A DNA stretch of 64,000 nucleotides from Lachnoclostridium sp. An76 (lineage in GTDB: Bacteria > Bacillota > Clostridia > Lachnospirales > Lachnospiraceae), in NCBI RefSeq assembly GCF_002161355.1, contig NZ_NFHL01000009.1:56380-120379 (forward strand), read 5' to 3'. Positions within the stretch are counted from its first letter, which is position 1. Every line of letters starts with the position of its first letter. Shown piece after piece: positions 52,147 through 59,633 of the stretch. The position numbers and the translations under genes are program-made. The notes below the pieces were generated by a model. The model saw only the letters and a list, made by a program, of their open reading frames with translations, did no database searches and had not been told where the DNA came from.

Positions 52147-52823
52147 GCCCGCTGTACCTCCAATACCTTCTCAAATGCTTCAGGAAATTCCTGCACCATA
52201 TTTTCATCGCCTATGATCGGTTCAAGATCTTCCTTCATAAAAACAGGTATATTCCTTTGATGCGCCTGATCCGTAAGCGACCATGCCCATTCCGGCTCAG
52301 TACGGATTTTTCTGCTCTGAGCGCCTGTCATGGTTCCTACAACGATCCAATCAATACCAGAAAGATCGACCTCTCCAGGATCATCAAAAAGCGGCTCAAA
52401 GGTCACATGATAATGCTTTGCCCTTACATGATTCCTCAATGCTTCAATGCGCCAGAGTTCTGATCTTCTGGTAACCGTCACCCCAAACCAGGCGTTTTCA
52501 AGATCCGTTTCAAAATCCAGGAGATCAGGCCTTTTCGACAGAAATAAAAACTGATGCTGCGGATTTTTCCGGATCTTTTCAAACACCTCTTCTCGCCATT
52601 CTTCTTTCCATCCCGCAAGATCACTCATACCGGTCAGAAGGAAATTCTGCGGTCTTGCCTTGTCCATCATTTTAAGCTTGCCTTCAAAAAATTCAGGCTT
52701 ACTGAAATCCGGTATCGTATGCCACCGCTTCACATTATTCCGTGCATAGCAATAATCGCAGCCTACCGTGCAGCCGATGACAAGGTTCATATTCTGGATA
52801 TTGTCTTTTATACAAACACTCAT
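52134..52823 (-). CDS. Radical SAM mobile pair protein A (Gp37/DUF5131-like)
   Basis: The product has about 229 residues from MSVCIKDNIQNMNLVIGCTV; the ATG at 52823 follows GGAG and an upstream start at 52835 is less likely. The cluster motif is CTVGCDYCYARNNVKRW (C-x3-C-x2-C). Further conserved parts include NFLLTGMSDLAGWKEEWREE, HQFLFLSKRPDLL, AWFGVTVTRRSELWRIEAL and IDWIVVGTMTGAQSRK, as in phage Gp37/Gp68 proteins. It overlaps the gene for protein B. Both genes are downstream of the cupin and Rrf2 genes on the same strand. Confidence 0.85.
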   Translation of the reverse strand: MSVCIKDNIQNMNLVIGCTVGCDYCYARNNVKRWHTIPDFSKPEFFEGKLKMMDKARPQNFLLTGMSDLAGWKEEWREEVFEKIRKNPQHQFLFLSKRPDLLDFETDLENAWFGVTVTRRSELWRIEALRNHVRAKHYHVTFEPLFDDPGEVDLSGIDWIVVGTMTGAQSRKIRTEPEWAWSLTDQAHQRNIPVFMKEDLEPIIGDENMVQEFPEAFEKVLEVQRAWKK

Positions 52824-52882
52824 AGCTCTCCACATAAAAAGTTATGGACATCTGCTTGCAGAAATGCCCACAACTTTAAAAC

Positions 52883-53242
52883 TCATACTTGCTCGATTAC
52901 TGCATCGTCGGCGGTATACGCTTCAAGAGAACCTGCCTTCACCTGGATACAGGCATAGCTGATCTCAGAATCATCTGCCGCGAAGAACTGTCTTTTCCCA
53001 TCCGGCGCAATACGCACGATATCACCGGCAGAAAGCTCTATATCCTCACCGTCAACTACCGCTTTTCCCTTGCCGGAAAGAATGATGTAAATCTCTTCAT
53101 TGGTCTTATGATAATGAACAAAAGGAACACTCGCACCTGCCGGAAGATGGTTGATGCTGATCTCAGCCCCTGTAAGTCCCAGCTGATCATGAAGTTCAGT
53201 TCTCGGATCGTTTGCAACACTTACCTTACTATAGTTAGACAT
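52883..53242 (-). CDS. Cupin-domain protein of the Rrf2 cassette
   Basis: The product has about 119 residues from MSNYSKVSVANDPRTELHDQ; the ATG at 53242 follows GGAGG, while the longer frame runs through the promoter. The cupin motifs are PFVHYHKTNEEIYIILSGKG and AGDIVRIAPDGKRQFFAADD. The promoter just upstream has two GTTGT-N13-ACAAC sites, so the gene is almost surely controlled by the adjacent Rrf2 protein. It is the first gene of the controlled unit cupin, radical SAM A, radical SAM B. Confidence 0.88.
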   Translation of the reverse strand: MSNYSKVSVANDPRTELHDQLGLTGAEISINHLPAGASVPFVHYHKTNEEIYIILSGKGKAVVDGEDIELSAGDIVRIAPDGKRQFFAADDSEISYACIQVKAGSLEAYTADDAVIEQV

Positions 53243-53259
53243 TTCTGATACCTCCATTT

Positions 53260-53282
53260 GTTGTGATATTGATTGATACAAC
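53260..53282. promoter_or_regulatory. Rrf2-type operator site 1 (GTTGT-N13-ACAAC)
   Basis: GTTGT at 53260 and ACAAC ending at 53282 are separated by 13 bases (GATATTGATTGAT). It lies between the cupin promoter's -10 box and the cupin start codon, where a bound repressor would block transcription initiation or escape. Confidence 0.75.
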
Positions 53283-53285
53283 GGA

Positions 53286-53314
53286 AGTGTACCACCGCCA
53301 TGTTGTGATGTCAA
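53286..53314 (-). promoter_or_regulatory. Strong promoter of the cupin/radical SAM unit
   Basis: On the minus strand a perfect TTGACA (53309-53314) and TACACT (53286-53291) are 17 bases apart, about 44 bp upstream of the cupin start. Operator sites lie over the -35 box and just after the -10 box. Confidence 0.85.
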
Positions 53315-53324
53315 GTGTTACAAC
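53302..53324. promoter_or_regulatory. Rrf2-type operator site 2 (GTTGT-N13-ACAAC)
   Basis: The 23-bp site has the same GTTGTGAT start and TACAAC end as site 1 and covers the -35 box of the cupin promoter. Its centre is exactly 42 bp from that of site 1, four helical turns, so both dimers would bind the same face of the DNA. Confidence 0.75.
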
Positions 53325-53332
53325 AAAACTTT

Positions 53333-53767
53333 TTAAGATTCTATAAGCTTGTTCGCATCCGCCATTACATCAGCTATGGTTATTCGCCGCATTTTATCTT
53401 CCATGGCATTCTGTATTTCTTCAAGCCTGTGATCCATGATCCTGTGAATGTTTCGTCCCACAGGGCATAACTCATTCGGATTCTCATGGAAATGAAACAA
53501 CTGTCCATTTTCGACAGGCTCCACGGCATTGTAAACATCCAGAAGCGTTATCTCCGTCAAGGATTTCTCTATATCGGCACCGCCGCTTCCCCGCTTCACT
53601 GTTACAATCTCCGCCTTCTTCAGCTGCTGCAAGAGTCTTCTGATTACCGTCGGATTTACATTTGCGCTGGACGCAAGAAATTCACTGGTGATTTTATGGT
53701 CATTCTTAAATGTTTCAATTGCTATAAGCACATGCACCGCTATTGTAAATCTGCTTGAAATCTGCAT
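53333..53767 (-). CDS. Rrf2-family regulator, YwnA-like
   Basis: The 144-residue protein has the Rrf2 winged helix MQISSRFTIAVHVLIAIETF, then ITSEFLASSANVNPTVIRRLL and the wing VTVKRGSGGADIEKS. It has one cysteine in the conserved ENPNELCPVGRNI, as in B. subtilis YwnA, and not the three-cysteine cluster of IscR, so it probably senses redox or electrophile stress through a thiol or acts without a cofactor. GGAGGTGTC precedes the ATG. A GTTGT-N13-ACAAC site lies 38 bp upstream of its own start and two more in front of the cupin gene, so it is autoregulated and controls the cassette. Confidence 0.88.
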   Translation of the reverse strand: MQISSRFTIAVHVLIAIETFKNDHKITSEFLASSANVNPTVIRRLLQQLKKAEIVTVKRGSGGADIEKSLTEITLLDVYNAVEPVENGQLFHFHENPNELCPVGRNIHRIMDHRLEEIQNAMEDKMRRITIADVMADANKLIES

Positions 53768-53804
53768 TCTGACACCTCCATCGACTCTATCTTAAATCAT
53801 TTTC

Positions 53805-53827
53805 GTTGTAATTTCAATAGTCACAAC
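53805..53827. promoter_or_regulatory. Rrf2-type operator site 3, upstream of the regulator gene
   Basis: GTTGT and ACAAC again flank exactly 13 bases (AATTTCAATAGTC). It lies 38 bp upstream of the Rrf2 start codon and just downstream of the phage tail chaperone frame, marking the upstream edge of the cassette. Confidence 0.72.
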
Positions 53828-53845
53828 AAGGTGCGATTATCCCTT

Positions 53846-54016
53846 CTAGAATCGATCCATATCATCCTGAGATGCCAGAGTGCTGTATGATCCCTGGTTC
53901 TCATCATTCTGCATTTCCGTGTACATATCGTTGATGGTTCCGATAGTCAGAAGATCCATCTCCCCGATCTGCACACCAAGCTGCACCGCCCTTAGGAGTA
54001 AGAGCGGCGTTGTCAT
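53846..54016 (-). CDS. Phage tail assembly chaperone, frameshift partner (gpT-like)
   Basis: A 56-residue frame from MTTPLLLLRAVQLGVQIGEM, with IGTINDMYTEMQNDENQ and ASQDDMDRF at the end. This is the second tail assembly chaperone segment of siphophages, made as an extension of the first by ribosomal frameshifting. The same frame runs upstream over the first gene's end without a stop until about 54067. Below it, toward lower coordinates, the phage order is broken by the Rrf2 cassette. Confidence 0.75.
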   Translation of the reverse strand: MTTPLLLLRAVQLGVQIGEMDLLTIGTINDMYTEMQNDENQGSYSTLASQDDMDRF

Positions 54017-54023
54017 TTCCCGG

Positions 54024-54392
54024 TCAGTCGCTCGAAGTTTTTTTACTCTCCACCTGCGTCTGCACATTCAGCCCCCAAAGCTCAATGATCTCCGGAAGCA
54101 CCTGATAAATGGAAAAAGTCCCGAACTGGTCAAGCCATTCATCCGGAGTATCCGGAACGCCCTGCGGATCCGCATGCTTCGCCATGATGTAGCTGATATC
54201 CTCGAACAGCTCCAGCGAAAAGGAATCCAGCGCGGAATTTTCCGGATCATTCTCGTCAATGCTTTTCTGAAGGTCATGAAGATCCTTATAGATATCCCTG
54301 TGGAACTTGTTCCTGTATATTCTCGGAATGGCCGCTGATGCCCTGAAAGTCACATCATTGCCATCAATATTCACTGTCTTTGTAAGTGCCAT
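54024..54392 (-). CDS. Phage tail assembly chaperone (gpG-like)
   Basis: The 122-residue product starts MALTKTVNIDGNDVTFRASA; the ATG at 54392 follows GAGGAT. It continues RIYRNKFHRDIYKDLHDLQK, LELFEDISYIMAKHADPQG and FGTFSIYQVLPEIIELWGLN, the pattern of tail chaperones in Firmicute siphophages. Near the end a run of seven As (AGTAAAAAAACTTCG) leads to an early stop (SKKTSSD). One more A would give SKKNFERLTGK, and one fewer would fuse it with the next frame. The gene thus ends at a slippery site, either programmed or damaged. Confidence 0.8.
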   Translation of the reverse strand: MALTKTVNIDGNDVTFRASAAIPRIYRNKFHRDIYKDLHDLQKSIDENDPENSALDSFSLELFEDISYIMAKHADPQGVPDTPDEWLDQFGTFSIYQVLPEIIELWGLNVQTQVESKKTSSD

Positions 54393-54615
54393 GATTAAAT
54401 CCTCCAAGCTGTGCGAGTCAAGGAACGCTTTCAGATCGCGGCAGCATCTTGTACTTTCCCTTCCCGGAGTTTATAATACGCCGGACGACACTCTTATCAT
54501 GCATGCCGGCATGACGCTGCGGTTTCCTGTCTATGAGCACAGTATAAACAGTAACCCACGGAAAGAAATTGTCGGAACTTCACGAACGATTGTTTCCTTC
54601 CCCCGCTCCCCCCTG

Positions 54616-54624
54616 TGCTATAAT
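54616..54624 (+). promoter_or_regulatory. Extended -10 promoter of the MerR-type gene
   Basis: TGCTATAAT at 54616-54624 is an extended -10 element about 110 bp upstream of the MerR-type start, framed by CCCCGC and GCGGGG (54601-54606 and 54634-54639). The rest of the 340-bp gap (54393-54733) shows no gene I can support. Confidence 0.55.
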
Positions 54625-54733
54625 GTCCATAAAGCGGGGACAGCCTTCTGATGGCTCAGCCGTAACGCTTCCATGCATCTTCAATGCATCCCGCTTACAG
54701 ATCCGCAGATCAGAATAGGAGGTATAAATATTA

Positions 54734-55453
54734 ATGGGTGAGGTCAGATTTATGATTTCCGAGGCCGCGAAACAGGTAGATGTAGAATCCCATGTGCTCA
54801 GATACTGGGAGGAAGAGCTCGGCCTGAAGATCGGGCGCACGGAGATGGGCCACCGATATTATACCGATGATGACATCCAGCTTTTCCGCTGTATCAAGAA
54901 ACTGAAAGATGAAGGTATGCTTTTGAGGGAACTGAAGCCGCTGATCCCGGAACTGCGGGAGACCCGGCTTAAGATCAGGTCCGAAGGATCCAGGGGAAAA
55001 ACACAGGATCCCGGTTTGTCCGAGCCCCAGGCCGCGGCCACCACTGCACCGCGCGCTGAAGCTCCGGCCGCATCCCGGATTCCGGCACAGACAGCGCCTT
55101 CGGCTCCTTCCCGCACAGCAGCTCCTTCCGCCTCTCTGCCGGACGCCCCGTCCGTCCGCTCTGAGTCAGGAGACGTCATGATCCCCCTGAAAAATGTAGA
55201 GCAGGTGCGCGCCCTGGTTGGGGACGTCTTCCGGGAAGCGCTCAGCGAAAACAACACAGTATTAAAAAAAGACATCAGCAGTACCGTGACCGCTGATGTC
55301 GTACATGAAATGGATTTTCTCCTCCAGGCGAAGGAACGCCAGCAGGAAGAGCACTTCCGCAGGCTGGATTCCCTGATCCGCCAGCAGCAGGCGACCCGCA
55401 AAGAGTCTGCCAAAGGCAGCGCTATCATGCGCCTGAGAAAGATCTTTACATAG
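54734..55453 (+). CDS. MerR-type DNA-binding protein with Pro/Ala linker and C-terminal coiled coil
   Basis: The 239-residue protein has a MerR winged helix (RFMISEAAKQVDVESHVLRY and MGHRYYTDDDIQLFRCIKKL). An Ala/Pro/Ser-rich linker of roughly 60 residues (about 95-155) follows, then a helical charged region (VGDVFREALSENNTVLKKDI and LLQAKERQQEEHFRRLDSLI) ending in a basic tail (SAIMRLRKIF). This layout recalls RacA-like chromosome-binding proteins more than small-molecule-sensing MerR regulators. AGGAGG precedes the ATG. It is convergent with dnaB. Confidence 0.8.
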   Translation: MGEVRFMISEAAKQVDVESHVLRYWEEELGLKIGRTEMGHRYYTDDDIQLFRCIKKLKDEGMLLRELKPLIPELRETRLKIRSEGSRGKTQDPGLSEPQAAATTAPRAEAPAASRIPAQTAPSAPSRTAAPSASLPDAPSVRSESGDVMIPLKNVEQVRALVGDVFREALSENNTVLKKDISSTVTADVVHEMDFLLQAKERQQEEHFRRLDSLIRQQQATRKESAKGSAIMRLRKIFT

Positions 55454-55466
55454 ACGTCTCTGCTGT

Positions 55467-55557
55467 TCCTGCAGTTCATTCCCAAAGTGCACTGCTACTG
55501 CTCCTGCAGTTCATTCCCAAAGTGCCTCTACTGCTGCCGCAGTTCATTTCCAAAGCG
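55467..55557. repeat. Three tandem copies of the dnaB 3' end
   Basis: A 23-bp element (core GCAGTTCATTCCCAAAGTG) starts at 55467, 55502 and 55535. The third copy is the last eight codons of dnaB (FGNELRQQ); the other two repeat it downstream of the stop with only a few changes and could encode FGNELQEQ. This looks like a partial duplication of the gene end. Confidence 0.85.
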
Positions 55558-56874
55558 TGTGTACTGCGGCATCCACGCAAGGCGCACGGTCCCGATGGGG
55601 CCGTTTCTCTGCTTTGCGATGATGATCTCCGCTATGTTCTTATCCTCTGTGTCCGGATTATAGTAGTCATCCCTGTAGATAAACATACATACGTCCGCAT
55701 CCTGCTCGATGGCCCCGGACTCACGGAGGTCTGACAGCATGGGGCGCTTGTCCGTCCTCTGCTCCACCGCGCGGCTGAGCTGGGACAGCGCGATGACAGG
55801 TACGTTCAGCTCTCTTGCAAGCCCTTTCAGAGAACGGGAGATCTCTGAGATCTCCTGCTGGCGGCTTTCATTCTTTCTGCTGCCGCTTCCGCTCATGAGC
55901 TGGAGGTAGTCGATGATGATCAGGTCAAGTCCCTGCTCCAGCTTATATTTCCGGCACTTTGACCTCATCTCCGAGATGGAGATACCCGAGGTATCATCGA
56001 TGATCATCCTGGAATTGCCGATCGTCCCGGCTCCCTCGATCAGCTTCTCCCAGTCTGTATCCGTCAGGTTTCCTGTCCTTAATACCTGGGCGTCCACATG
56101 GGACTCCAGGGAAAAGAGACGGTTCACGAGCTGTTCCTTGGACATCTCAAGACTGAAGATCGCCACCGCCAGATTCTGGCGGAATGCCACATGCTGGGCG
56201 ATATTGAGCACGAACGCTGTCTTTCCCATGGAAGGACGTGCCGCGATCAGCACCAGGTCCGAGCGCTGGAGCCCGGACAGTTTATAATCAAGGTCAATAA
56301 ACCCTGTCGGGATCCCGGTCACTGTCCCTTTTGTCTTTGACGCCTTTTCGATCACATCCAGGGCGTTGAGCACGACCTGACGGATAGGCACGTACTCCTG
56401 GGAGTTCCCGTGCTCCACAAGTTCAAACACCTGCTTCTCTGTCTGTTCCAGGATCTCTTCCAGGGGTTTATTTTCCAGATAGCAGGTGTTGGCTGTCTCC
56501 TCATTGATCTTGATGAGCCTGCGCAGGATTGCCTTATCCTTGACGATCTCCGCGTAATATTTGATATTTGCGGATGTCTGTGTGCCCGCGAGAAGTTCCC
56601 GGACATATTCCATGCTGCTGATCTCCGGCGGGACATCCTTTTCTTTCAGATGCTCCTGCAGGGTGATCAGGTCCACCGGACGGCCTTCTTTGAAAAGCTC
56701 CACCACGGCATCAAACAGGATTCCATACGCGGTCTGGTAGAAATCCTCTCCCGTGAGCATCTCTGACGCCACCATCACAGCATCCTTATTCATGAGCATC
56801 GCCCCCAGCACTGCCTGCTCTGCCTCAATGCTGTGGGGCGGTATCCGTTTCATTGCCGCTTCGATATTCTCCAT
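55528..56874 (-). CDS. dnaB: Replicative DNA helicase DnaB
   Basis: The 448-residue protein has the N-terminal DnaB domain (PPHSIEAEQAVLGAMLMNKDAV, residues 12-110) and the RecA-like helicase domain. Walker A is LVLIAARPSMGKTAFVLNIA near 215, Walker B is DLIIIDYLQLMSGSG near 325, and motif 4 is ELNVPVIALSQLSRAVEQR. It unwinds DNA at the replication fork as a hexamer. No intein or insertion. It follows rplI and gdpP on the same strand, the conserved gdpP-rplI-dnaB order of Firmicutes. The 3' end is partly duplicated downstream. Confidence 0.96.
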   Translation of the reverse strand: MENIEAAMKRIPPHSIEAEQAVLGAMLMNKDAVMVASEMLTGEDFYQTAYGILFDAVVELFKEGRPVDLITLQEHLKEKDVPPEISSMEYVRELLAGTQTSANIKYYAEIVKDKAILRRLIKINEETANTCYLENKPLEEILEQTEKQVFELVEHGNSQEYVPIRQVVLNALDVIEKASKTKGTVTGIPTGFIDLDYKLSGLQRSDLVLIAARPSMGKTAFVLNIAQHVAFRQNLAVAIFSLEMSKEQLVNRLFSLESHVDAQVLRTGNLTDTDWEKLIEGAGTIGNSRMIIDDTSGISISEMRSKCRKYKLEQGLDLIIIDYLQLMSGSGSRKNESRQQEISEISRSLKGLARELNVPVIALSQLSRAVEQRTDKRPMLSDLRESGAIEQDADVCMFIYRDDYYNPDTEDKNIAEIIIAKQRNGPIGTVRLAWMPQYTRFGNELRQQ

Positions 56875-56914
56875 GAAGAATCTCTCCTTAATGATCCCTT
56901 TTGCGAATTCCCTT

Positions 56915-57364
56915 TTACGCCTCTTCCTTCACGGACACTTTCAGCTCTGCCGTCACTTCCGGGTGGAGCTTTACAGCCACGATATGCGTCCCGAGAGACT
57001 TGATCGCCTCTTTGAGCTGGATCTTCTTCTTATCCACATCCAGGCCCATCTGCTCCTTCACTGCCGCCGCGATCTCCTTGCTGGACACAGAGCCGAATGC
57101 CCTGCCGCCCTCGCCAACCTTGATCGCGAGCTCTACCTTTCCTTCTGCAAGTTCCGCCGCCAGCTTCTTCGCGGCATCCAGATTCTCCTGAGCCACTTTT
57201 TTCTCATTGTTCTTCTGGAGCTTTAAGTCATTCAGGTTTTTGCCTGTCGCCTCTACCCCCAGCTTTTTCGGGAGGATAAAATTCCTCGCGTATCCATCGT
57301 TTACATTTACGATCTCTCCCTTTTTCCCGAGAGATTTTACATCCTGTAATAAGATAACTTTCAT
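56915..57364 (-). CDS. rplI: 50S ribosomal protein L9
   Basis: The 149-residue protein begins [20 protein letters not shown] and [18 protein letters not shown], the invariant L9 N-domain. A long helix links it to the C-domain ([20 protein letters not shown] and [20 protein letters not shown]). It binds 23S rRNA domain V and limits frameshifting. The ATG lies two bases after the gdpP stop, with AAGGAG inside the end of gdpP, so translation is coupled. Confidence 0.97.
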   Translation of the reverse strand: MKVILLQDVKSLGKKGEIVNVNDGYARNFILPKKLGVEATGKNLNDLKLQKNNEKKVAQENLDAAKKLAAELAEGKVELAIKVGEGGRAFGSVSSKEIAAAVKEQMGLDVDKKKIQLKEAIKSLGTHIVAVKLHPEVTAELKVSVKEEA

Positions 57365-57366
57365 GT

Positions 57367-59418
57367 CTAAATATCTCCTTCCTCGATCATCTCGTCTATC
57401 GTCTCTTTCAGTATCGTGATCACTTCCTGGATATTCGTGTGGTCAAACTGCGCACCCGCGGAATTGATATGTCCGCCTCCGCCCAGCTTCTCCGCGATGA
57501 TCTGCACATTGACCTCATCAATGGAGCGGGCGCTTAAGTAAATCTTTCCCTCATATACAGTCAGGACAAAGGAAGCCTTGATCCCGCTGATATCCAGGAG
57601 CTCATTCGCCGTCTGCGCGGCAAGCACGGTCGGGCTCTCGATATCGCCCGGGCACTCTGCGATGGCATATTCTTTCCGGTATACTTCCGCCCTGCGCATT
57701 GCCTCCGCTTTCGCGCGGTAAGATGCCATATCGTCGCGGAACATCTTGCGCACGCGCGTGATATCCGCGCCGCATCTCCTCAGGAATGCAGCCGCCTCAA
57801 AAGTACGCACACCCGTACGGTTCATAAAGTTCCTCGTATCGATCATGATCCCTGCATACAGGCAGTCCGCCTCCACTGACGGGATCTTAATGTCATCCGC
57901 AATGTACTGCAGCACCTCTGCCACCATTTCGCAGGAGGAGGAAGAATACGGCTCCACATAGGAGAGCACCGCGTTCTCGATCACATTGCTGCTCTGTCTG
58001 TGATGGTCCAGCACTGCAGTCATGCGGGATCGTCTCAGAAGCTCCGGGCACTCCGTCATCTGAGGCTTATTCGTATCTACCACCACGACCATCGTATTAT
58101 CTGTAAAATAGTCCAGCGCCTGGTCTGATGTAAGGAAAATATCATCCTCATACGCCGGGCTCTCCGCGATCTCATCATACAGAGGACGCACAGACTCTGT
58201 CACTGTATTGATGATGATGTGCGCCTTTTTCTCCAGGCTTACAGCCGCCCTGTAAATCCCCATGCACGCGCCGAACGAATCCGGATCCGCGATCTTATGC
58301 CCCATGATCATGACCTGATCCTTAGTAACGATAAACTCACGCAGCGCCTCCGCCTTGACACGGGCTTTCACGCGGGTATTCTTCGCAGTCTGCTCCTTCT
58401 TGCCGCCAAAATAAGTAATGCCGTTGCAGTCTTTGATGACTGCCTGGTCCCCGCCTCTCGCGAGCGCCAGGTCGATCGCCACGCGGGCATACTGGTAACT
58501 GAGGGCGTATGTGGCGGTATTCAGCCCGAGCCCGATACTCAAAGTCGCTGAGCGGGCATTTCCGATATTGACCTGTTTTACTTCCTCCAGAAGAGAGAAC
58601 TTATCTTCAGCGATCTTTTTATAGCTTTCTTTCTTAAGGACAATAAAATACTTGTCCTTCTCCATCTTTTTGACGATGCCGTCCACATCGCCGATGTATT
58701 TGTTGATCTTTCTGTCGATCAGCGCCACGAGGAGCGACTGGCGCACTTCCTCGACGCTCTCCATGACCTCATCGTAATTGTCAATGTAGATCAGGCCCGC
58801 GATCATCCTCTGATCTTCATTTTCCCGGATATACGCATTGAGCTCTGTCACATCCTGCATGGACACAGCCACAAAGAATTCTTCGTCTTCCGGTATCTGG
58901 AGAAGCTCCTCCTTCTGACTGAACCCCTGGAGTGACACGCGGCGCAGTTCTACCTGATAATCCCTGTCCTTGTAAGCCACTTCCATCAGGGAATGGTCCA
59001 GGTCCCCCTTGGGAAATACTCCCGGATGAAGATCCGGGATCATCTTATTTAAGTATTTTTCTTTCCTCGGTCCCTGCGTCATCAGGGCATCAAAGGCATC
59101 GTTCCGCCAGAGGATACGCCCGTCCTCCAGGGCGATCGCATAGGGCACGGCAAGCTCCTTTAACAGGGTGTGCTCGATCCCTTTGTACTGCGCTGAAAAC
59201 TGGATCAGGTCCGCCAGGATCAGGGAACGGTTGTAAAAATACAGCCCCCCTGCAATGGCAAGATAGACCAGGATGAACACAGACATCATGAATCCGGCTT
59301 TTTTATCGATCATGTAGAGCCAGAGATTCATCGCCACAAGCAGGATCGTCATAATGAGCGGCCAGTTCATGTACATCCTGAGCTGTCCTTTTAAGCGCAT
59401 ACCTTTTTTCTTTTTCAT
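57367..59418 (-). CDS. gdpP: Cyclic-di-AMP phosphodiesterase GdpP
   Basis: The 683-residue membrane protein has two N-terminal helices (about residues 14-32 and 36-55) and a PAS domain (about 75-170). A degenerate GGDEF domain (about 190-320, around [20 protein letters not shown] and [18 protein letters not shown]) is without the catalytic motif. The DHH/DHHA1 catalytic part shows the metal ligands [27 protein letters not shown] and AVLDHHRQ, ending in [15 protein letters not shown]. It degrades c-di-AMP to pApA, affecting osmolyte balance, cell wall and beta-lactam tolerance. Position upstream of rplI and dnaB is typical of Firmicutes. Confidence 0.96.
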   Translation of the reverse strand: MKKKKGMRLKGQLRMYMNWPLIMTILLVAMNLWLYMIDKKAGFMMSVFILVYLAIAGGLYFYNRSLILADLIQFSAQYKGIEHTLLKELAVPYAIALEDGRILWRNDAFDALMTQGPRKEKYLNKMIPDLHPGVFPKGDLDHSLMEVAYKDRDYQVELRRVSLQGFSQKEELLQIPEDEEFFVAVSMQDVTELNAYIRENEDQRMIAGLIYIDNYDEVMESVEEVRQSLLVALIDRKINKYIGDVDGIVKKMEKDKYFIVLKKESYKKIAEDKFSLLEEVKQVNIGNARSATLSIGLGLNTATYALSYQYARVAIDLALARGGDQAVIKDCNGITYFGGKKEQTAKNTRVKARVKAEALREFIVTKDQVMIMGHKIADPDSFGACMGIYRAAVSLEKKAHIIINTVTESVRPLYDEIAESPAYEDDIFLTSDQALDYFTDNTMVVVVDTNKPQMTECPELLRRSRMTAVLDHHRQSSNVIENAVLSYVEPYSSSSCEMVAEVLQYIADDIKIPSVEADCLYAGIMIDTRNFMNRTGVRTFEAAAFLRRCGADITRVRKMFRDDMASYRAKAEAMRRAEVYRKEYAIAECPGDIESPTVLAAQTANELLDISGIKASFVLTVYEGKIYLSARSIDEVNVQIIAEKLGGGGHINSAGAQFDHTNIQEVITILKETIDEMIEEGDI

Positions 59419-59570
59419 AATGGTTTCACCTCATCCACATCTGCCGGCGCGCGGCAGACATGCATAATGCAGAACATAATGATTTTTTGCTATACCGTTC
59501 TATTATAGCATCTTTTGCCCTTTTTATCCACTATTAAAAAACGGGTGCGAAAAATAGACAGTGTAACCTG

Positions 59571-59604
59571 AGAAGAGCAGCGTCCCGCAAAACGCTGCTC
59601 TTCT
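59571..59604 (-). terminator. Hairpin after the FAD/rhodanese fusion gene
   Basis: AGAAGAGCAGCG and CGCTGCTCTTCT pair perfectly over 12 bp around a 10-nt loop, about 30 bp beyond the stop at 59634. The T-run on the minus strand is weak. The rest of the 215-bp gap to gdpP is AT-rich, with likely gdpP promoter sequence near 59490-59520. Confidence 0.6.
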
Positions 59605-59633
59605 CTCTTTCACTGCTCTCTTTATTTCACGCT

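Noticed and set aside
54408..54651. Open frames on both strands upstream of the tail chaperone gene
   Set aside because: Neither strand gives a recognisable protein, and the plus-strand frame runs over the chaperone's start. It may hold remnants, but nothing I can support.
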